A DNA stretch of 64,000 nt from an uncultured Christensenellaceae bacterium (GCA_910589015.1 CAJUSA010000004.1:76656-140655); one strand, 5' to 3'; shown: positions 42,881 through 52,172, numbered from the stretch's first letter. The notes: a model not told the origin generated them from the letters alone. A program made the numbers and translations.

Positions 42881-44995
42881 ATGAAATTTACCAAAAATCA
42901 GATAATCCGGTACGCCTTCGAGGGTACGAGCGTCATCTATACCGTATTGAACGGTGTTATGTCTTTCACATGCGTGCCCGATGAAATGGTTTCGCAAGTC
43001 AAGGAAAGCAAGCTGTATAAGAGCTTTAACTTAAAGCACCCTTATTGTGAGATCGAACCCATGGTGCAGGTTGCGAGAAAGGGCGATGTTTCCCGCCGCG
43101 ACTTCACGGTCGGTGCTACCATGTACAACAGAACGACGGCGTTTTCGTTCCGTCCGTGCGATCAGAAGTTTACGGAAAACGGGAACGAACGGCAGGCGAT
43201 TACCTACTTGAAAACGCCTGACGGACTGGAATGCCGCCATTTTGTAAGGCAGAAAAAGGGATATCGTGTCATCGAAGTGTTCATGGAGCTTTTTAACGGC
43301 GGCAGCGATTGCGTGTTAGAGCTTGCCTCTTCATTCGCGCTTTCGTCGCTCTCTCCCTTCTGCGAGGAGAACGACCCCGAAACGCTTATCATGCACCGTT
43401 TATACGGCAACTGGTCGGGTGAAGGCAGAAAAGAGAGCGTGCCCGTTTCGGAATATAATTTCGAAGACAGCTGGTCGTCGCTCGGCGTGCGGATGAAAAA
43501 AATCGGTGCGCTCGGTTCCATGCCCGCAAGAGGATATATCCCGTTCATCGCGATCGAAGACAGAACATACGGCGCGACCTGGGCGGTGCAGCTCGAAGCG
43601 CCTTCCTCCTGGCAAATCGAGGCACTGCACCGCTACGGCGCCATAACGCTTACGGGCGGACAGGCCGATTATCTTTACGGGCATTGGCGCAAAAACTTTG
43701 TAAAAGGCGAAACGTTCCGAACGCACAGCGCGTATATTTCCACCGTAAAAGGCGACCTCACCAAGGCATGCGCGGTGCTGACGCGCTATCACGACACGCT
43801 CTACCGCTTTCCCGAGAGCGAAGAGAATCTGCCCGTCGTCTATAACGAATATCTCTACAGCTGGGGAAATCCCACGATGGAAAACGTTCGCCCGCAGCTT
43901 AAAATCGCCTCGGAGCTGGGCGCAAAGTATTTCGTGCTCGACGCAGGCTGGTTTTCCGAATTTAACGACGGCGAGCTGGGCGATTGGAACATCGTGGAGA
44001 AAAAATTCCCGAACGGGTTGATTGAATTTTCAAAAGAGAGCATGAAATACGGATTTACGGCTTGCGGCGTGTGGTACGAATTCGAGGGCGCAACTTCCAA
44101 TTCGCTTGTATCCAAAAACGAAAATTGGCTCTTGCGCGAAGACGGCGTCGCCATCAATCACAGCGGCAGAATGTTCCTCGATTTCAGAAATGCCGAGGTG
44201 ACGGAATACCTCACGCAAAAGGTGATAAGAACGCTCAATGAAAACGGGCTCGCGTATATCAAGATCGATTATAACGAAAATATCGGCTACGGCGTAGACG
44301 GCGCCGAAAGCATGGGCGAAGGCTTGCGCCAACACATTGAAAAGGTGATAGAGTTCTATAAAAAGCTGCGTGACGGCGTAAAAGGGCTTGTCATGGAAGT
44401 GTGTTCGTCGGGGGGAATGCGGCATGAACCGCTCTTTTCCACGTTTGGCAGTATGGTTTCGTTTTCCGATGCGCACGAGAATGCCGACGGCGCCGTGCTC
44501 GCCATGGATTTGCACCGCATCATGCAGCCGCGCACCTTGCAGGTGTGGGCGAGCATCTGCCCCTGTCACGACGCGGATGAAGTTTATTTCACTCTGGTAA
44601 AAGCCATGCTGGGCAGGATCTGTCTTTCGGGAAAACTGACCGAAGTTTCGGATGAAGTGCGCGCCATCGTAAAAGAAGGCGTTGCGTTCTATCGGAATCT
44701 CGTGGAAATTATCCGCGACGGCGAAACGACGCTGATCGATACGGATGAAATAAAATCGCTCCGCCACCCGTGCGGCGTGATCCGCCTTATGCGGAAAAGC
44801 GCCGACGGTAAGCGTGTCGCTTGTTATGCCATGGCGTACGGCGACAATGCGCGCACGGCGCAGTTCGGGGCGGGGGGATACCGCATCGAGTGCGGCTACG
44901 GCAATGCGCCTTACACCGTAGAGAACGGCACGCTCAACGTAAAGTTGGGCAAAAAGCATCTCTCTGCCGCCGTGGTTATATTAAAAGAGGACTGA
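42881..44995 (+). CDS. GH36-type alpha-galactosidase
   Basis: A 704-residue protein without signal peptide. The GH36 core is clear: FVLDAGWF near residue 347, YIKIDYNENIGYG near 464 (nucleophile Asp in KIDYN), MEVCSSGGMRHE near 508 and VSFSDAHEN near 527 (acid/base Asp). The family removes alpha-galactose, or in some branches alpha-N-acetylgalactosamine. It would act on oligosaccharides imported by the transporter of this operon. A second, diverged GH36 lies at 59529. Confidence 0.88.
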   Translation: MKFTKNQIIRYAFEGTSVIYTVLNGVMSFTCVPDEMVSQVKESKLYKSFNLKHPYCEIEPMVQVARKGDVSRRDFTVGATMYNRTTAFSFRPCDQKFTENGNERQAITYLKTPDGLECRHFVRQKKGYRVIEVFMELFNGGSDCVLELASSFALSSLSPFCEENDPETLIMHRLYGNWSGEGRKESVPVSEYNFEDSWSSLGVRMKKIGALGSMPARGYIPFIAIEDRTYGATWAVQLEAPSSWQIEALHRYGAITLTGGQADYLYGHWRKNFVKGETFRTHSAYISTVKGDLTKACAVLTRYHDTLYRFPESEENLPVVYNEYLYSWGNPTMENVRPQLKIASELGAKYFVLDAGWFSEFNDGELGDWNIVEKKFPNGLIEFSKESMKYGFTACGVWYEFEGATSNSLVSKNENWLLREDGVAINHSGRMFLDFRNAEVTEYLTQKVIRTLNENGLAYIKIDYNENIGYGVDGAESMGEGLRQHIEKVIEFYKKLRDGVKGLVMEVCSSGGMRHEPLFSTFGSMVSFSDAHENADGAVLAMDLHRIMQPRTLQVWASICPCHDADEVYFTLVKAMLGRICLSGKLTEVSDEVRAIVKEGVAFYRNLVEIIRDGETTLIDTDEIKSLRHPCGVIRLMRKSADGKRVACYAMAYGDNARTAQFGAGGYRIECGYGNAPYTVENGTLNVKLGKKHLSAAVVILKED

Positions 44996-44998
44996 ATT

Positions 44999-46822
44999 AT
45001 GAGGGGAATAAAGCGTATGATAACGCTGTTTTCGGCGGCGGCGATTCTCTCGTGCGCGAGCATGCCTTTCGTACATGCCGGCGCCGTTTCATATACGTTC
45101 ACGAAAAACGATACGGGCTACGATGCGTTGAAACTGAAAGCTGCGTCCGCCGTTGTTGTGGATATCTGCGACAGCCGTAACGTGCAGTTCGTAACGGACG
45201 GCGACATCAAGGCGACGAACGCGCTCGTTCGCGTAAACGACGACGGCAACGTTGCAGACGCGCGCGGGAATACGATCGAGCCGTTAAATCAATTTTTCGG
45301 AGAGATGAGCAAAAAGGTCATTCCGAATTTACTGATCGAGAGCGGCGAAGGGCTGAATGCGGTCGTTACATATGCCTCAAAGCAGCAGCGGTTCGGCGAC
45401 GCAGCGGTGGTTTCGGGCGATCCCGATATTTTGAAGAGTGCGCGCAGCAGATTGCCTCATCTGCGCAGGATCTACGACGCTTCTTCCGCGACCGTGTTCG
45501 ACGGAAAAGCGATTGCGGGCACGGCGAACGAAAGCGGCGCCGTGGCTGTCGTTCTGAACAGCGGGATTGCCACGCGCTCAAACGTGGAATATTTGCAGCA
45601 GCGCATGAAGTCCGTGTGGGTGCGGCTTGACGATAAAGATGAATTTGCCGCATTCAAAGGCATTGCAAGCGGCGCGCTGGGGTTAATCACGCAGGGGAAT
45701 CCGCTCACGGTTGCGAACGCATATCAGGTTTTCGAAAACGAGCCGAGATCCACGCTATCCCGCGCGCCTCTGAACGTTGCGCACAGGGGACTGCCGTATG
45801 CCTGTAACGAAAACTCTTTGGAAGGGTTTGCCGCAGCGATCGGGGCGGGCGCGACGCATCTGGAAGTGGACGCTCATCTGACGAGCGACGGACATATCGT
45901 TATCATGCACGACGGCACTTTGAACAGAACGACCAATATCGACCCCGCCAAAGTTCCTACGACTTCGATTTCCTCTATGACGCTCGAAACGCTGCGGCAG
46001 TACCGCATTATCAGGAACTATGCGGGCAATGTGACGGGTACGGAATCGGTGATCCCCACGATCGACGAAGTGTTTGAATTGTGCAAAGAGAAAGATATCC
46101 TGCTGTTCTTTGAAATCAAAACGGGTAACGCCAAATTTGCGGCGGAGTTCAAAAAGAAAATCGAAGAGTACGGCATGCAGGAAAAAATCGTCGTCATTTC
46201 CTTCGACAACAATGCGCTGAACAGTATCCGCACGCAGATCCCGTATCTTTGGGTGCTCGATCTCAATAATAAAAAAGCCACGCTTGCCGAAACGGTAACG
46301 TACTTATGCGAAAACGACAGAGGGTGCGATATGTCACAGGGCAATTTGAGCGTGATGCGCGATTTGCTCGAACGCGGGTTTGCGCCCGGCGCCTGGACGT
46401 ACGAATCGAAATCGAGCTTTAAGACCGCTGCGCTCGAAGGCGTTTACGCCATAACCAACAACGAAGCGGCAGAGTGTTCGGTATTTTCCCGCGCCGTAAC
46501 GATAAACGACATCGCGCCCGTTGCGAAATCGAAAATAGAGAGCAAAGATTTCACGGTGAGCGCGCAGACGACGGCGTATAACGGGCAAACAAAGGACTGT
46601 ACCGCTAAAATTCTTTCGTACCGCGATATGGGCGATCATGCCGAGGCGGTGTTCCTCGTGAACGCGGGCGATTGGAACATGGTGAGCGACGTGGTAAAGA
46701 TCGAATACGCCGTTTCGGGCAAGGGGTGCAACGCGGGAATTTCCTGTCTGTCGTTCACGGCGGCGCCCGCAATCGTTGCGCTCGGGCTTGTAATTTACAG
46801 AAAAAACCGCAAAAACGTTTGA
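44999..46822 (+). CDS. Surface glycerophosphodiester phosphodiesterase with Gly-Cys tag
   Basis: A 607-residue exported protein (signal cut near F-V-H-A). The active GDPD barrel starts near residue 259: VAHRGLPYACNENSLEGF, LEVDAHLTSDGHIVIMHDGT, then FFEIK, holding the known catalytic His pair and metal-binding acids. Residues about 35-255 look like a degenerate first barrel (VWVRLDDKDEFAAFKGIASG, then LGLITQGNP, matching a GDPD barrel end) without the H-R and H-D pairs. The tail is G-K-G-C-N, membrane segment, YRKNRKNV. It would release glycerol phosphates from a decorated glycan, teichoic acid or phospholipid head group. It starts 3 bases after GH36. Confidence 0.82.
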   Translation: MRGIKRMITLFSAAAILSCASMPFVHAGAVSYTFTKNDTGYDALKLKAASAVVVDICDSRNVQFVTDGDIKATNALVRVNDDGNVADARGNTIEPLNQFFGEMSKKVIPNLLIESGEGLNAVVTYASKQQRFGDAAVVSGDPDILKSARSRLPHLRRIYDASSATVFDGKAIAGTANESGAVAVVLNSGIATRSNVEYLQQRMKSVWVRLDDKDEFAAFKGIASGALGLITQGNPLTVANAYQVFENEPRSTLSRAPLNVAHRGLPYACNENSLEGFAAAIGAGATHLEVDAHLTSDGHIVIMHDGTLNRTTNIDPAKVPTTSISSMTLETLRQYRIIRNYAGNVTGTESVIPTIDEVFELCKEKDILLFFEIKTGNAKFAAEFKKKIEEYGMQEKIVVISFDNNALNSIRTQIPYLWVLDLNNKKATLAETVTYLCENDRGCDMSQGNLSVMRDLLERGFAPGAWTYESKSSFKTAALEGVYAITNNEAAECSVFSRAVTINDIAPVAKSKIESKDFTVSAQTTAYNGQTKDCTAKILSYRDMGDHAEAVFLVNAGDWNMVSDVVKIEYAVSGKGCNAGISCLSFTAAPAIVALGLVIYRKNRKNV

Positions 46823-46843
46823 GTAACGATAAGGAGGTTTATT

Positions 46844-48127
46844 ATGAAAAAAGGAGTTTGTTTTATAATGAGTGCTTTTTTGTGTCTGGCTTGCATGGGT
46901 GCCGCAGGTTGCTCGGGCAACGGCGGAAACAACGAAAACAACAACGGCGGCAATACCGAAGATTATACGCCACTGCCCATATACGATTTACAGGAATTCG
47001 TGCTCGATAAATACGTTTCGCCCGTCTGGCAGGGCACGGTAAGCTACGCCGAAGCGGCGTTCGTTATGGAAAACGAGGCGGGGGAGGTAGCGCCGTTGCA
47101 CCTGCTCTATCCCATCAAAAATATCGTTTCCGTGCGCAGCGCCGATTTGAAGACGAAATATACCGAGGGTGTCGATTTCGAAGTGGGCGAGGACGGAACG
47201 TTAAAGATTCTTTCGGGCGGCAACATTCCCTATTTACGCTATTCCGATTATTATCATGAAACTTATACGGACGACGGATTAAAGACGCAGATACCCGCGG
47301 CGGCGCCAACGGGGGCGTATATCGTTGCGGAAACGACAAAGGATTCGCCCGGAATGAGCGCCTGGTGCCTTGCGGTGACCTACACGCACGCGCAGGAAAC
47401 GGCGGTTGCAAAGCCCGCCGATAAGAGCGCAACTTTTTCAAGATTTGCGCAGAAGCTCGAACGGGGCGAAGAGATCAAAGTTGCGTATTTCGGCGACAGT
47501 ATCACGGACGGCTGGGGTTCCACCGCGTTCGCTTATGTAGACCGCGCGCCTTATTGCCCCATGTATGCCGATCTCGCTATGGATCAGTTGGAACAGAAAT
47601 ACGGCGTTACCATTACAAGAAAGAATTTTTCGGTGAGCGGAAATACTTCGCAGCAATCGTATGAAAGCCCGAAGATGGACGAGGTGTGCGCGGAAAACGC
47701 CGATCTCGTTGTGGTGGCGTTCGGAATGAACGACGGCGCAGGGCGCCCCGTAAAGGACTTTTCCACCACGATGCAGCAAATCATCAATAAAATCACGAAG
47801 AGCTCTCCCGATACGGAAATCGTTGTGGTTTTGAGCATGCTGCCCAACGAGAAGGTGGGCTTTTCGCAGGGTTCCACGCTGCGCATTTATCACGAAGATT
47901 ATCCCGAAGAGTTTGCAAAGCTCGAGGAAAAGTGGGCGAGCCAGGGCAAGCACGTTGCCGTTGCCAACGTGACCGAAGTGCATAAACATATCTTGCAGCG
48001 CAAAAAGTTTCAGGACACGACTTCGTCCAACACCAATCACCCCAACGATTATATGCACCGCGTCTATGCACAAACGCTTTTAAGGACGCTGGTCGGCGAT
48101 AACGTTTTCTTCTCGATTTCGGAATAA
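46844..48127 (+). CDS. SGNH/GDSL hydrolase lipoprotein 1
   Basis: A 427-residue lipoprotein (lipobox A-A-G-C, Cys23) behind AAGGAGG. An N-terminal beta-domain precedes the SGNH domain: AYFGDSITDGWG near residue 212 (nucleophile Ser), SVSGNTS near 265, VAFGMNDGAG near 289 and NHPNDYMHR near 400 (Asp/His). These enzymes remove acetyl or other acyl groups. The combination with beta-helix enzymes and a GDPD suggests a substrate with several decorations. Last gene before the strong terminator at 48137. Confidence 0.85.
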   Translation: MKKGVCFIMSAFLCLACMGAAGCSGNGGNNENNNGGNTEDYTPLPIYDLQEFVLDKYVSPVWQGTVSYAEAAFVMENEAGEVAPLHLLYPIKNIVSVRSADLKTKYTEGVDFEVGEDGTLKILSGGNIPYLRYSDYYHETYTDDGLKTQIPAAAPTGAYIVAETTKDSPGMSAWCLAVTYTHAQETAVAKPADKSATFSRFAQKLERGEEIKVAYFGDSITDGWGSTAFAYVDRAPYCPMYADLAMDQLEQKYGVTITRKNFSVSGNTSQQSYESPKMDEVCAENADLVVVAFGMNDGAGRPVKDFSTTMQQIINKITKSSPDTEIVVVLSMLPNEKVGFSQGSTLRIYHEDYPEEFAKLEEKWASQGKHVAVANVTEVHKHILQRKKFQDTTSSNTNHPNDYMHRVYAQTLLRTLVGDNVFFSISE

Positions 48128-48136
48128 AGTAAAAAG

Positions 48137-48168
48137 ACGGGCAGGATAAAACTGCCCGTTTTTTTTTC
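48137..48168 (+). terminator. Strong intrinsic terminator
   Basis: A perfect 8-bp stem, ACGGGCAG (48137-48144) with CTGCCCGT (48152-48159), followed by a long run of T. It ends the operon that begins at 29520. Confidence 0.93.
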
Positions 48169-48198
48169 TTGTATGCAAGAAACTGTTAATGAAAATCT

Positions 48199-48226
48199 GG
48201 CAACATTTGGATAAAAAACGGCAACA
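48199..48226 (+). promoter_or_regulatory. Direct repeat GGCAACA x2, 21 bp apart (candidate AraC site)
   Basis: GGCAACA at 48199-48205 and again at 48220-48226: exactly two helical turns apart and ending 19 bases before the -35 box of AraC regulator 2. Direct half-sites two turns apart are the typical layout of AraC-family operators. A matching pair lies at 49271-49297. Confidence 0.6.
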
Positions 48227-48245
48227 CGCAAAATTCGGAAAGGGA

Positions 48246-48274
48246 TTGACTTTTTATGTGAAAAGAAATAAAAT
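48246..48274 (+). promoter_or_regulatory. Sigma-A promoter of AraC regulator 2
   Basis: -35 TTGACT (48246-48251), 17-bp spacer, -10 TAAAAT (48269-48274). It is the same pair of hexamers as the AraC regulator 1 promoter. The predicted start is near 48281, giving a leader of about 22 bases. Confidence 0.82.
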
Positions 48275-48302
48275 GAATTTATATTGATGCTGCGGGGGCG
48301 GT

Positions 48303-49253
48303 ATGAAGAGAATCAATGCAGAGATGGCGCATTACGAGCACAGCGATAGCTACGACTGTTTTATCGCCAACCATTATAATATCGATTTATCCGTAACCGA
48401 ATGCGGCTACGAAAAATGCAATCCCTTTCACTGTTGGGGTCCCGAAAACAAACCGGGGTATTATTTCCATTTCGTCCTTTCAGGCAAGGGAAAACTATAC
48501 GTCGAGGACAAGGTGTTCGAATGTAAGGCGGGCGATCTGTTTTATTTAAGCCCCGAGGTCATGGCGTATTACGAGGCGGACGGCGGTGATCCGTGGGAAT
48601 ATAAATGGGTGGGTTTTATCGGAACGCGCGCGGAAGGGTTGCTCGGGAACACGGTGTTCGTGGACGACCGTGTGCAGAAAAACGTTTCCCGTGAGATGAT
48701 CGAACCCTATTTCGACAATATTTTTTCTTCTTTCCAATCCGAGCGGACGCCCGAACTTTCTTCCACCGGGCATTTATATCTCTTCCTTTCCTGGTTGATC
48801 TGCAATTATTCCAAGAAAAATTTTTCCAAAGAAGAGGCGGAAGAGCGGCGCTTTTTCAGTATTTTGCGTTATATTTCGCTTCATTACACGTCCGGAATGA
48901 AAGTATCCGACATTTCGAAGGCGCTTAATTACGACAGAACGTATATCTACAAATTGTTTATCAAACACTTGAAAATGTCGCCGAGTGAATTTGTGGAATA
49001 TTTGCGGATGCGGCTTGCCTGCGATTTGCTTGCGGGCAAACAATATTCTTTGCAGGATATCGCGATCAGGACGGGGTACGACAATTATAACTGGTTTTTT
49101 ACGGTGTTCAAAAGAACGTTCGGGCTGACGCCGCAGGAGTTCGACGCCATCGTCACGTCCGAACATCTGGAACGCAACGACGAGCGGTTTTTGCGTGTGG
49201 AACACATGCTGAAACGTTACAATGATTTTATCGATACCGGAAAATTTATATAA
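48303..49253 (+). CDS. AraC-family transcriptional regulator 2
   Basis: A 316-residue regulator. The N-terminal cupin domain has YYFHFVLSGKGKLYVEDKVFECKAGDLFYLSPE and then WEYKWVGFIG, typical of sugar-sensing AraC proteins. The C-terminal helix-turn-helix pair lies at about 195-290 (MKVSDISKALNYDRTYIYKL, LQDIAIRTGYDNYNWFFTVF, ending L-T-P-Q-E-F). The ribosome site is weak (GGGGGCGG). It has its own promoter and sits directly upstream of the operon starting at 49367. The repeats at 48199 and 49271 suggest that it controls both itself and that operon (inference). Confidence 0.9.
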   Translation: MKRINAEMAHYEHSDSYDCFIANHYNIDLSVTECGYEKCNPFHCWGPENKPGYYFHFVLSGKGKLYVEDKVFECKAGDLFYLSPEVMAYYEADGGDPWEYKWVGFIGTRAEGLLGNTVFVDDRVQKNVSREMIEPYFDNIFSSFQSERTPELSSTGHLYLFLSWLICNYSKKNFSKEEAEERRFFSILRYISLHYTSGMKVSDISKALNYDRTYIYKLFIKHLKMSPSEFVEYLRMRLACDLLAGKQYSLQDIAIRTGYDNYNWFFTVFKRTFGLTPQEFDAIVTSEHLERNDERFLRVEHMLKRYNDFIDTGKFI

Positions 49254-49270
49254 AATTCAATCGCAAAAAA

Positions 49271-49297
49271 CAACATATCTTAATTGTTCGTCAACAT
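49271..49297 (+). promoter_or_regulatory. Direct repeat CAACAT x2, 21 bp apart (candidate AraC site)
   Basis: CAACAT at 49271-49276 and 49292-49297. The second copy extends to CAACATTT, identical to 48201-48208. The pair brackets the -35 box, with the second copy inside the promoter spacer, so binding could either recruit or block the polymerase. Confidence 0.55.
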
Positions 49298-49312
49298 TTC
49301 TTGTGTTATTAT
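49284..49312 (+). promoter_or_regulatory. Sigma-A-like promoter of the third operon
   Basis: -35 TTGTTC (49284-49289), 17-bp spacer, -10 TATTAT (49307-49312). The -35 departs from consensus, as expected for a promoter that depends on an activator. The predicted start is near 49319. Confidence 0.7.
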
Positions 49313-49366
49313 GAGTTCGGAATTTATGACACAAGATTTTGTTTTTTTCGGGGAAAAGGGTGAAAT

Positions 49367-50542
49367 ATGAGCAAGAAAACAATGAAATTTGCCGCCTTCA
49401 TATCGGGAATGCTGGTGCTTGGCGCGTGCCTTGCGGGGTGCGCGAACGGCACGGATTCCGGAACGAACGGCGGAAATCCGACGGTGGACGAAAGCACGCG
49501 CGACGCGAATTACCGTTCTTTCTGGACGAGCGACACGATCAGGAATGAAACCGTTATGCTCGAAGAGGGGATGGACGGAAAAATTACGGGCAAGCTGCTG
49601 TTCACCCCGACCGATATCGTATCGGTCAAGAATTTCGATCTGACGATACAGTATCCGATGAGCGGATTTATGCTGAACGGAAACGAGTTGATCCGCACCG
49701 AAGGGTCGACGCTGCCCTATATGCCCTATGCGCTCGCCAACTGTCAGGTTCCTCTCGGCGACGGACTGTCGCAATACGACGGGTTGCTGTTCACCGAAGG
49801 GCAGGGGATCGTTTCCAAACTCATTCTGGTGACTTACACTTATAACCCTTCCGCCGAGGAATGGAAGTCCGTTCCGCAGGATAAGAGCGCGGAACTCGTT
49901 CATTTCCGGCAGAAATTACAGAACCGAGAGGGCGCGAACCTCTTTGTTTACGGCGACAGCATTGCGGCGGGGTGTTCTGCTTCCTCGGTGTTGAATTATA
50001 ATCCCCGTTTACCCGTATGGGGGCAGGCAGTCGCAAACGAGCTTTCCGCAAAATACCGCACGCGCGTTGGCTATTATAACGGATCGGTCGGCGGTTGGAC
50101 GTCGGCGGACGGGGCGTTGAATATCGCACAGAAAATCCAAACCGTACCCGAAAGCGCGCCCGACCTTGCCATCGTCGCCTTCGGCATGAACGACGGAAGC
50201 GGCAGCGTTCCGGCGGATACATATTATACCAATCTGAAAACCATTCTCACGGAAATCAGAAACCGCGCGCCCGCGTGCGATATCGTGTTGATTTCCACCA
50301 TACACGCAAATCCGCTCTGTTCGCAGAACAAAGAGATCACCGCGTCGTACCATGCCGAAAACGAGCGGCTTGCCGCGGAATTCGGCAACTGCGTCACAGT
50401 GAATATGTCGTCGTTCTCGCAGGAACTTTACGAACGGAAAACGGGTTTCGATTTGCTCGCGAATAACATCAACCACCCGAATGATTTTCTGGTGCGTTGT
50501 TACGTTATGAATTTACTCGATACCATCGAGGGCAACGGTTAA
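49367..50542 (+). CDS. SGNH hydrolase lipoprotein 2
   Basis: A 391-residue lipoprotein (lipobox L-A-G-C, Cys25). A beta-domain precedes the SGNH domain: FVYGDSIAAGCSAS near residue 196 (nucleophile Ser), NGSVGGWTSADG near 240, VAFGMNDGSG near 268 and NHPNDFLVR near 371. It has the same overall layout as the lipoprotein at 46844 but is clearly diverged. Likely a carbohydrate deacylase at the membrane face. First gene of the third operon. Confidence 0.83.
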   Translation: MSKKTMKFAAFISGMLVLGACLAGCANGTDSGTNGGNPTVDESTRDANYRSFWTSDTIRNETVMLEEGMDGKITGKLLFTPTDIVSVKNFDLTIQYPMSGFMLNGNELIRTEGSTLPYMPYALANCQVPLGDGLSQYDGLLFTEGQGIVSKLILVTYTYNPSAEEWKSVPQDKSAELVHFRQKLQNREGANLFVYGDSIAAGCSASSVLNYNPRLPVWGQAVANELSAKYRTRVGYYNGSVGGWTSADGALNIAQKIQTVPESAPDLAIVAFGMNDGSGSVPADTYYTNLKTILTEIRNRAPACDIVLISTIHANPLCSQNKEITASYHAENERLAAEFGNCVTVNMSSFSQELYERKTGFDLLANNINHPNDFLVRCYVMNLLDTIEGNG

Positions 50543-50551
50543 GGAGGAAAG

Positions 50552-52150
50552 ATGAAAAAATTATCGGCGTTATTCATAGGAGTCATTCTCATGGTAACTT
50601 TGTTGGCAGGGTGCGGCGGAACAAACAATCCCGACAGCGGAAAAGATCCCGAACCGCCCGTGGAATTGGAATTTCCCGACAAGATCGTCAGCTTTTCGTT
50701 CTGGGATACCGATATCGCTACGCAGGGCGATGCGGAAACTTTGGCGAACAAAGTGAAGAGGATGGGCTATACGGGTGCGGATATCACCTTCCGCTGGACG
50801 CGCCTCGAACACGAGAAAGGCGTTTACGGATTCCGTTATATCGACGCCGTGCTTGACGCGTTCGCGGAAAAAGGTCTTTATCTGAGTGTGAGCTTCATGT
50901 ACTGGACGGTGGGGATCGACTGGACGGACGAGATCGAACTGCAAAAACTTCCCGACGGCACCGTTTACACATTTTCGGGAAGAGGATCGTCGCCCAGCCT
51001 TTCCGACGAAAACACCTTGAACGTCATGAAGAATACTTATGCGGCGTTTACGAAGCACGTTTACGAGCGCTATCCGAATCTGGTTTTCCGCATGCATGCT
51101 CGCACTTCGCAATACGGCGAACTGGAATATTTCTGCGATGCGCCCGACATGCTCGATTACGGCGAACCTGCCATTGCGAATTTCCGTGCCTATCTGAAAC
51201 GGATCCATGACAGCGTGGAAGATCTCAATTACGCGGCGGCGGGGGATAAAACATTCGCCTCGTTTGATGAGTTGGAAACCCTCGGCGGGAAAGAGCTGAG
51301 CGACGCGTTTTTCTTCGACTGGCAGAATTTCCGTCAGGAAGAGTGCCTGAAAGTGAGCGCCATGTTCCAACAGGTGCAAAAAGAAAACGCCCCCGGCGTG
51401 CCGTTTGCTTTGCAGGTCGGCTGTATTTGGGATCAGGCTGCGGCGACGCGCAGGGGGATTATCGATCCCTATCTTGCAAGCAAAGCGTGCGATATTCTTC
51501 ATACCGACGACGGGCCGGGGTTCAATCACAATTTCTCGATGGATTACAGCGACGTCGACGGCACGGTAAAACAGGCGTCTGAAATCGACGGGTTATGGCA
51601 TCCTTTGATTCAGTCGGAAATCAACGGCGGCGACCGAACGCTTACGCTTTACCGCCGTCAGGCAACGGGAATGGGGAAGAAAGGCATCGCTTACCTTAAC
51701 ATAGCAAACTGGGCGGGCGGGATCAACGACTGGTCGGAACAGCTTGCGACCATTCCGACGAGCTTTCAAGAAGCGCAGGTGCGGCAGGCTGCCGACAAGA
51801 GCACGGTCATTCTCATCAATACCGCCGATATGTTCGTAAAAGGCGTATCCGCCGCAGCCATGTACGAGAACACGCACGCCCGTCTTTCTTCGAACGGAGA
51901 AAAGCAGGTGCGGTTCGTGAGCGATACGCAGCTTCTCGAGCATCCCGAATTGCTTGGCGAAATCGAAGAGATCAATCTGGGATACATAACGGGTGTCTAT
52001 ACCATGCGCACCGAACTTGCGGCACTGTTACGCTCGCAAGGGAAAGTGCTGACTTACGATAAAAATTCCACGGCGAATTTCAGCTTCAAAAACGAATACG
52101 GCTATGCGTTCCCGGATGAAGAGAAACCGACGTTCGTCGCTTCGAAATAA
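50552..52150 (+). CDS. Clan GH-A-like (GH42/GH5-type) lipoprotein
   Basis: A 532-residue lipoprotein (lipobox L-A-G-C, Cys21) behind AAGGAGGAAAG. TIM-barrel signs: VKRMGYTGADITFRWTRLEHEKG, as in the second strand of clan GH-A enzymes; RTSQYGELEYF near residue 188 with a candidate acid/base Glu; LIQSEINGGD near 353 with a candidate nucleophile Glu. About 100 C-terminal residues (TVILINTADMFVKG...) look like the domain following the barrel in GH42-like proteins. The family cannot be fixed by eye, and a non-catalytic role is possible. Confidence 0.55.
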   Translation: MKKLSALFIGVILMVTLLAGCGGTNNPDSGKDPEPPVELEFPDKIVSFSFWDTDIATQGDAETLANKVKRMGYTGADITFRWTRLEHEKGVYGFRYIDAVLDAFAEKGLYLSVSFMYWTVGIDWTDEIELQKLPDGTVYTFSGRGSSPSLSDENTLNVMKNTYAAFTKHVYERYPNLVFRMHARTSQYGELEYFCDAPDMLDYGEPAIANFRAYLKRIHDSVEDLNYAAAGDKTFASFDELETLGGKELSDAFFFDWQNFRQEECLKVSAMFQQVQKENAPGVPFALQVGCIWDQAAATRRGIIDPYLASKACDILHTDDGPGFNHNFSMDYSDVDGTVKQASEIDGLWHPLIQSEINGGDRTLTLYRRQATGMGKKGIAYLNIANWAGGINDWSEQLATIPTSFQEAQVRQAADKSTVILINTADMFVKGVSAAAMYENTHARLSSNGEKQVRFVSDTQLLEHPELLGEIEEINLGYITGVYTMRTELAALLRSQGKVLTYDKNSTANFSFKNEYGYAFPDEEKPTFVASK

Positions 52151-52172
52151 AAACCGAAACAGGAGGAAGAGG

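Noticed and set aside
48128..48302. The intergenic region before AraC regulator 2 as a possible small RNA gene
   Set aside because: The only features are the terminator of the previous operon, the repeat pair and the AraC promoter; no separate RNA structure with its own terminator is visible.
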